64,000 bases of DNA from Callipepla californica brunnescens (Eukaryota; Chordata; Aves; Galliformes; Odontophoridae). Where the stretch lies: positions 53,015,115 to 53,079,114 of the forward strand of contig JALIRH010000004.1 of assembly GCA_023055505.1 (NCBI GenBank). The letters run 5' to 3'. The notes beneath the pieces are model-generated. The model was not told where the DNA came from. It saw only the letters and a list, made by a program, of their open reading frames with translations, and made no database searches. Positions 60,489 through 64,000 of the stretch are shown here, piece by piece; position 1 is the stretch's first letter, and every line of letters starts with the position of its first letter. The position numbers were made by a program, and so were the translations under genes.

Positions 60489-63400
60489 GTAAGGGAGTTC
60501 CTTTGGCTTGTTTCCGTTAAGGGTTCACCTTTGGTGTGTATTATTACCATCAGTTACCAAGTGGCACTCCCCGCGCAGGGTGCGTGCTGCTGCACTCAGA
60601 GGGATGTTCACAGGACAGGGCTGTCGCTAACCTCGCGTGCTGTGGTCCATCTGCTCTTGCACTGATCTTGGACCTAGGGAGTTGCTTCACGTTCAGCCTG
60701 GTTTATTTATCTGAAGCTGTCCTTCAAACAGATGGTTTTTGTCACCTGGGGGCTTTGTGATGGGCGTGCAGAATATGTTTAAAGCTTCTGGGTGACTTCT
60801 ATTCCATAACGGCTTCCATCTACTTCACACGCATTTTTGCTTCCAGTGTTCACTTTGTGCAGGAAACATAGGACAACTTTCGCACTAAAAAAATTCCTAG
60901 AATTCCTGAAAAAGCATCCAGGCAGATTTGTTGGTTTTTTTTTTTTGTAACTATCTTTTACAGTGTGGTGGTTTTAATTCCCTGTTGTTTGTTGTGATAA
61001 CAGTGAACTGTGATGTATGTGTAGATGTGAGCTGTGCTGGAGAAACCCAGGAAGGATGGAATGGGCATCTGAAAAAGATTTTCCTCAGGCCTACTTTGTG
61101 GTTGTTGTTTGTTTTAGCTGTGGCCTCGGACTATATTTGGGGGGTATCTCCTTTGTGGAAGCCAAGGATCAGGACAAGATCTTTTCCACTGCCCTTTACC
61201 TGCAGTCTTGGACTGTTGGATATTTAATATTATCAGTGCTTTCCCTTGTCCCATCATGGAAACATGCGTGTATTTCAGACAAGGGTTTGCATCTAAGCTT
61301 GTGATTTGCTGTGACGCTCTGGGGAGCTGTGCCATTCCTGCTGAGCCTGTAGCCTGCTGTGTGCTGGGGCCCAGGCAGCTGCTAGTGAAGCACTCAGCTT
61401 CCTTTAGGTGATGCACAGGACAGCTCTGCTTCGTGGAGCTGTGTCCTTTTAGAGCATTTGAACCTGAATCTGTCTGTGTCCAGCTGTTTTTCTTCTGAAT
61501 AGATGTGTTCAAAGCAAAACTGGGTAGATCTCATGTGACTTTGTGTGCCTCTGTGGTCCCAGTGCCTGTTCTTGAGGTAACAGTTGTCCAATTGTGTTTT
61601 ATTTTCTGTGCTGCATATCTGTGAACGACCTCTAGAAGGAAGAGCAACAAATTCTGGAAGGGCATCTCAGTAGGCTGAAGGAGCGTTGGTCACTTTTTTT
61701 GTTGCTTTTATCTCCTGTTCAGAGCTCAAGGAAGGAGAGAACAGTGCCCAGAGGTGCTGCTAGGACCTTCCTGTGACTTGGGAGAAGGAATCCCTGGGGT
61801 AACATATTGCCTTAGATGTACCTAAATGGAGCTGTTCTGCAAAGCATGATGCACTGGGGAAAATGTGGGTCACATGGATGGGGAAGAGTGACTGTGGGCT
61901 GCAAAGGGGTGGGGGTTTCTTCACGTGGTGATGGCTCAAGGCACCAGCTGAGGTGAATAGCAGTGATATTGGCTTGGACCTGAGCTGATGGGGGATGAGG
62001 TGCTGTGGAAGACCCTCCCACAGTCCTCCCAGTGTTACAGCACGTGATAGTGGTGCTGGGAAGGAAAGGCAGGAGCCAAGTCCCTGGTGAGAGGTGCTTT
62101 TTGTGAGTTGGTAGAGTATCCTGATGCTCATAGGCTGTGACTGATGCAGGAACTCAAGTGGTGTGATTTTATTTATGGTGGAAGCCAGTGGCTTCTCATC
62201 ACAGCAGCAATGTGGTCTGTCTCCCTCATTTTCAAAGGATTAGGAAATAAGAGTGGAAGAAAGAATGTCTGCTTTGCCGGGCATTGCAGTGGGGCGGGGA
62301 AGACCTCTGTTCGGTTTTCCAGTGAAATTCACTTTCTATATAAATCTGGCCAAGCCACTCAGTATTACTTCAACTTTCAGTTCTGTATCTGTCCAAAAAA
62401 GATGCATCTTTTTCTGTCTGTGTATGAACTCTGTGGTATGGTAACTGCCCTTGCATTTGCCCATGCACAGTGTTAAAATACAATTTACCCTTTCTTCTGT
62501 TTGGAGACATTCCCCACAACTTTGCTTTGACAAAGGACTGTAAGGATATATGCAGATCAGGTTCAACTAGAAAAAGCGTTCTGTTTGTCAGAAGGGAGTG
62601 GGGAGAGTGCAGAGGTGTACTGAGGAGGAATGACTCCTCCTGGAGGACTGGGAGGCCCCTCAGACACAATAGGAGTGAAGTGACATTGCTAACAGCATTG
62701 CCTTCAACAAAGCCGATGATGACAATAATGGTGTTTCAAGATCATTAAACTACAGAGCATTTACTGAACAGCATGGCAGTTCATATCCACGCATGATTGT
62801 GACTTTTCTTGGCCACTTAAAGCAAGGCTGAGCAGGACTGTTGGACCTGAGCATAAATCCATCATGTGTGTGAAAGTCGTACTGGAGGTGAAACTGTGAG
62901 GACTTATTGCTAACAGGGTCAGATGAGGACAAAATCTTTCTACTGCTTTCAGAGGAAAATGGGAAATAGTATAGTTCTGTTTCCTCTCTAGCAATTGAAG
63001 ATATGTGAATTTATAGAACAAGAAGATCAGAGATGGCTCCTGGGGCTTTCCTTGACTGATTAGTTCCATGCAAGGTCACCCTTACAGTTTCCAAGAGCAC
63101 GTGTAATTCGGAGCAGATCGAAGTGCAGATACTGACTCCTTCCTTGTTGGGAAGACGAGGCAATGGTTGAGGTTGCTTTATCAAAACAATGAGGTATTTT
63201 TCCATAAAATTGCATTCTATTCTTTTTTTTTTCTTTTCTTTTCCCCCTGGAGATGCAGAGACACACAGGCCTGTGAATAACCCACAACTTAAAAGCACAA
63301 AGATGGCTTCCCAGTTGTCTGCCTTAGCCTAGGTGGCAGCCACTCCCATGTCCTTGCTGGGTAGGTAAGGCCAGCTTGGTCTGAGGGCTGTGTTTGCATG

Positions 63401-64000
63401 GACACATAAAACCCAACCACCTACTCTAGGAGTCTGCATTATCTCCATCAGCGTAGCACGTAGACCCATGTGAAATTTCAGGTAATATGATGTTTAGGAC
63501 TTCTGTTCGTTTTCTTGTGATTCTTGAATTAAGTGTGCCACTCTGTTGTGTTTCGTATGATTTAGTGGGCAGGGATGGTGACAGGGGGATGGTTGCACCA
63601 GATGATCTTGTAGGTCCTTTCCACCCTAGTGTTGCTATGTTTCTAAAGCAGTAGTGACAGGGTGCTGCAACAGAAGTCAGATTAAGAAACAACAGTGTGG
63701 TAGAGCCCATAGACCCACTCCTTGAGGCATCCTCATGTGTTCACGGCATCTCTTTGTCACCGCTTTCAGTAGGTGGTGCAGAATAATATGGTGAAAATAG
63801 TGTGTGCTGTGGGGAGCATCTTCCTTTGCAAAAGCTGACTGAGTATCATTTATTAATCATATTAGAGGTGTTTTTTATAAAGATAATTGTTTGCTTAGGA
63901 AAACAGACAAGTTCACCAAGTCTGAGGCACCACTGTGTATTTCCAGTAAAGTGAAAGACCAAAAAAATAACTGAAGAGGGGAGGATTGAATTCAAAGAGG
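60489..64000 (+). other. PRKCH: Start of PRKCH intron 2 (runs off the window)
   Basis: The donor gtaagg at 60,489 is consensus. No later segment of PKC eta (pseudosubstrate, C1 or kinase) appears before the window ends, so the intron is at least 3,512 bases long. It contains one CR1 fragment at 63,562-63,644 and otherwise no recognisable feature. Confidence 0.85.
63562..63644 (+). mobile_element. CR1 LINE 3' tail fragment, plus orientation
   Basis: The segment ttagtgggcagggatggtga, then gatggttgcaccagatgatc and ttgtaggtcctttccaccct, ending near gttgctatgtttct, is the sense CR1 terminus. It is the subfamily of the 28,005 fragment. About 80 bases remain, in PRKCH intron 2. Confidence 0.82.

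Noticed and set aside
1..64000. CRISPR arrays, operons, bacterial mobile elements, tRNA and rRNA genes
   Set aside because: I looked for these and found no support. The window is vertebrate nuclear DNA, with spliced exons, CR1 elements and a CpG island.

Overview
The window looks like bird nuclear DNA, most likely chicken or another galliform. The interspersed repeats are 5'-truncated CR1 LINE tails, and I saw no Alu-like or L1-like sequence. There are no operons, no bacterial-type genes and no RNA gene I can support. The one gene I can establish is PRKCH, the novel protein kinase C eta. It lies on the + strand and is only partly contained here.

Layout. Positions 1 to about 36,380 are a long stretch without a recognisable gene. 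It holds CR1 fragments, copies of much older amniote-type repeats, two MIR-like SINE remnants and one striking relic at about 13,437-14,285. That relic is a decayed reverse transcriptase of a non-CR1 LINE, recognisable by several conserved blocks that mostly share one frame. A CpG island at about 36,385-37,350 contains the PRKCH promoter, the 5' leader and coding exon 1 (36,807-37,166; 120 codons encoding nearly the whole C2 domain). Intron 1 (37,167-60,424, 23,258 bases) holds several more CR1 tails and homopolymer tracts. Coding exon 2 is only 64 bases long (60,425-60,488). Intron 2 then runs off the end of the window, so the C1 domains and the kinase domain lie downstream.

The PRKCH leader has three features that could affect initiation: a 13-codon upstream ORF (36,648-36,689), a GAGCC pentamer array, and a GGGAC array forming a canonical G-quadruplex motif 56 bases before the start codon. 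The transcription start site cannot be read from the sequence, so their presence in the mRNA is inferred.

I found no new multigene system. The observations most worth checking are the non-CR1 reverse-transcriptase relic, the leader architecture, and the scattered copies of old amniote repeats. Repeat family names and protein similarities come from memory of the families; no database was searched.
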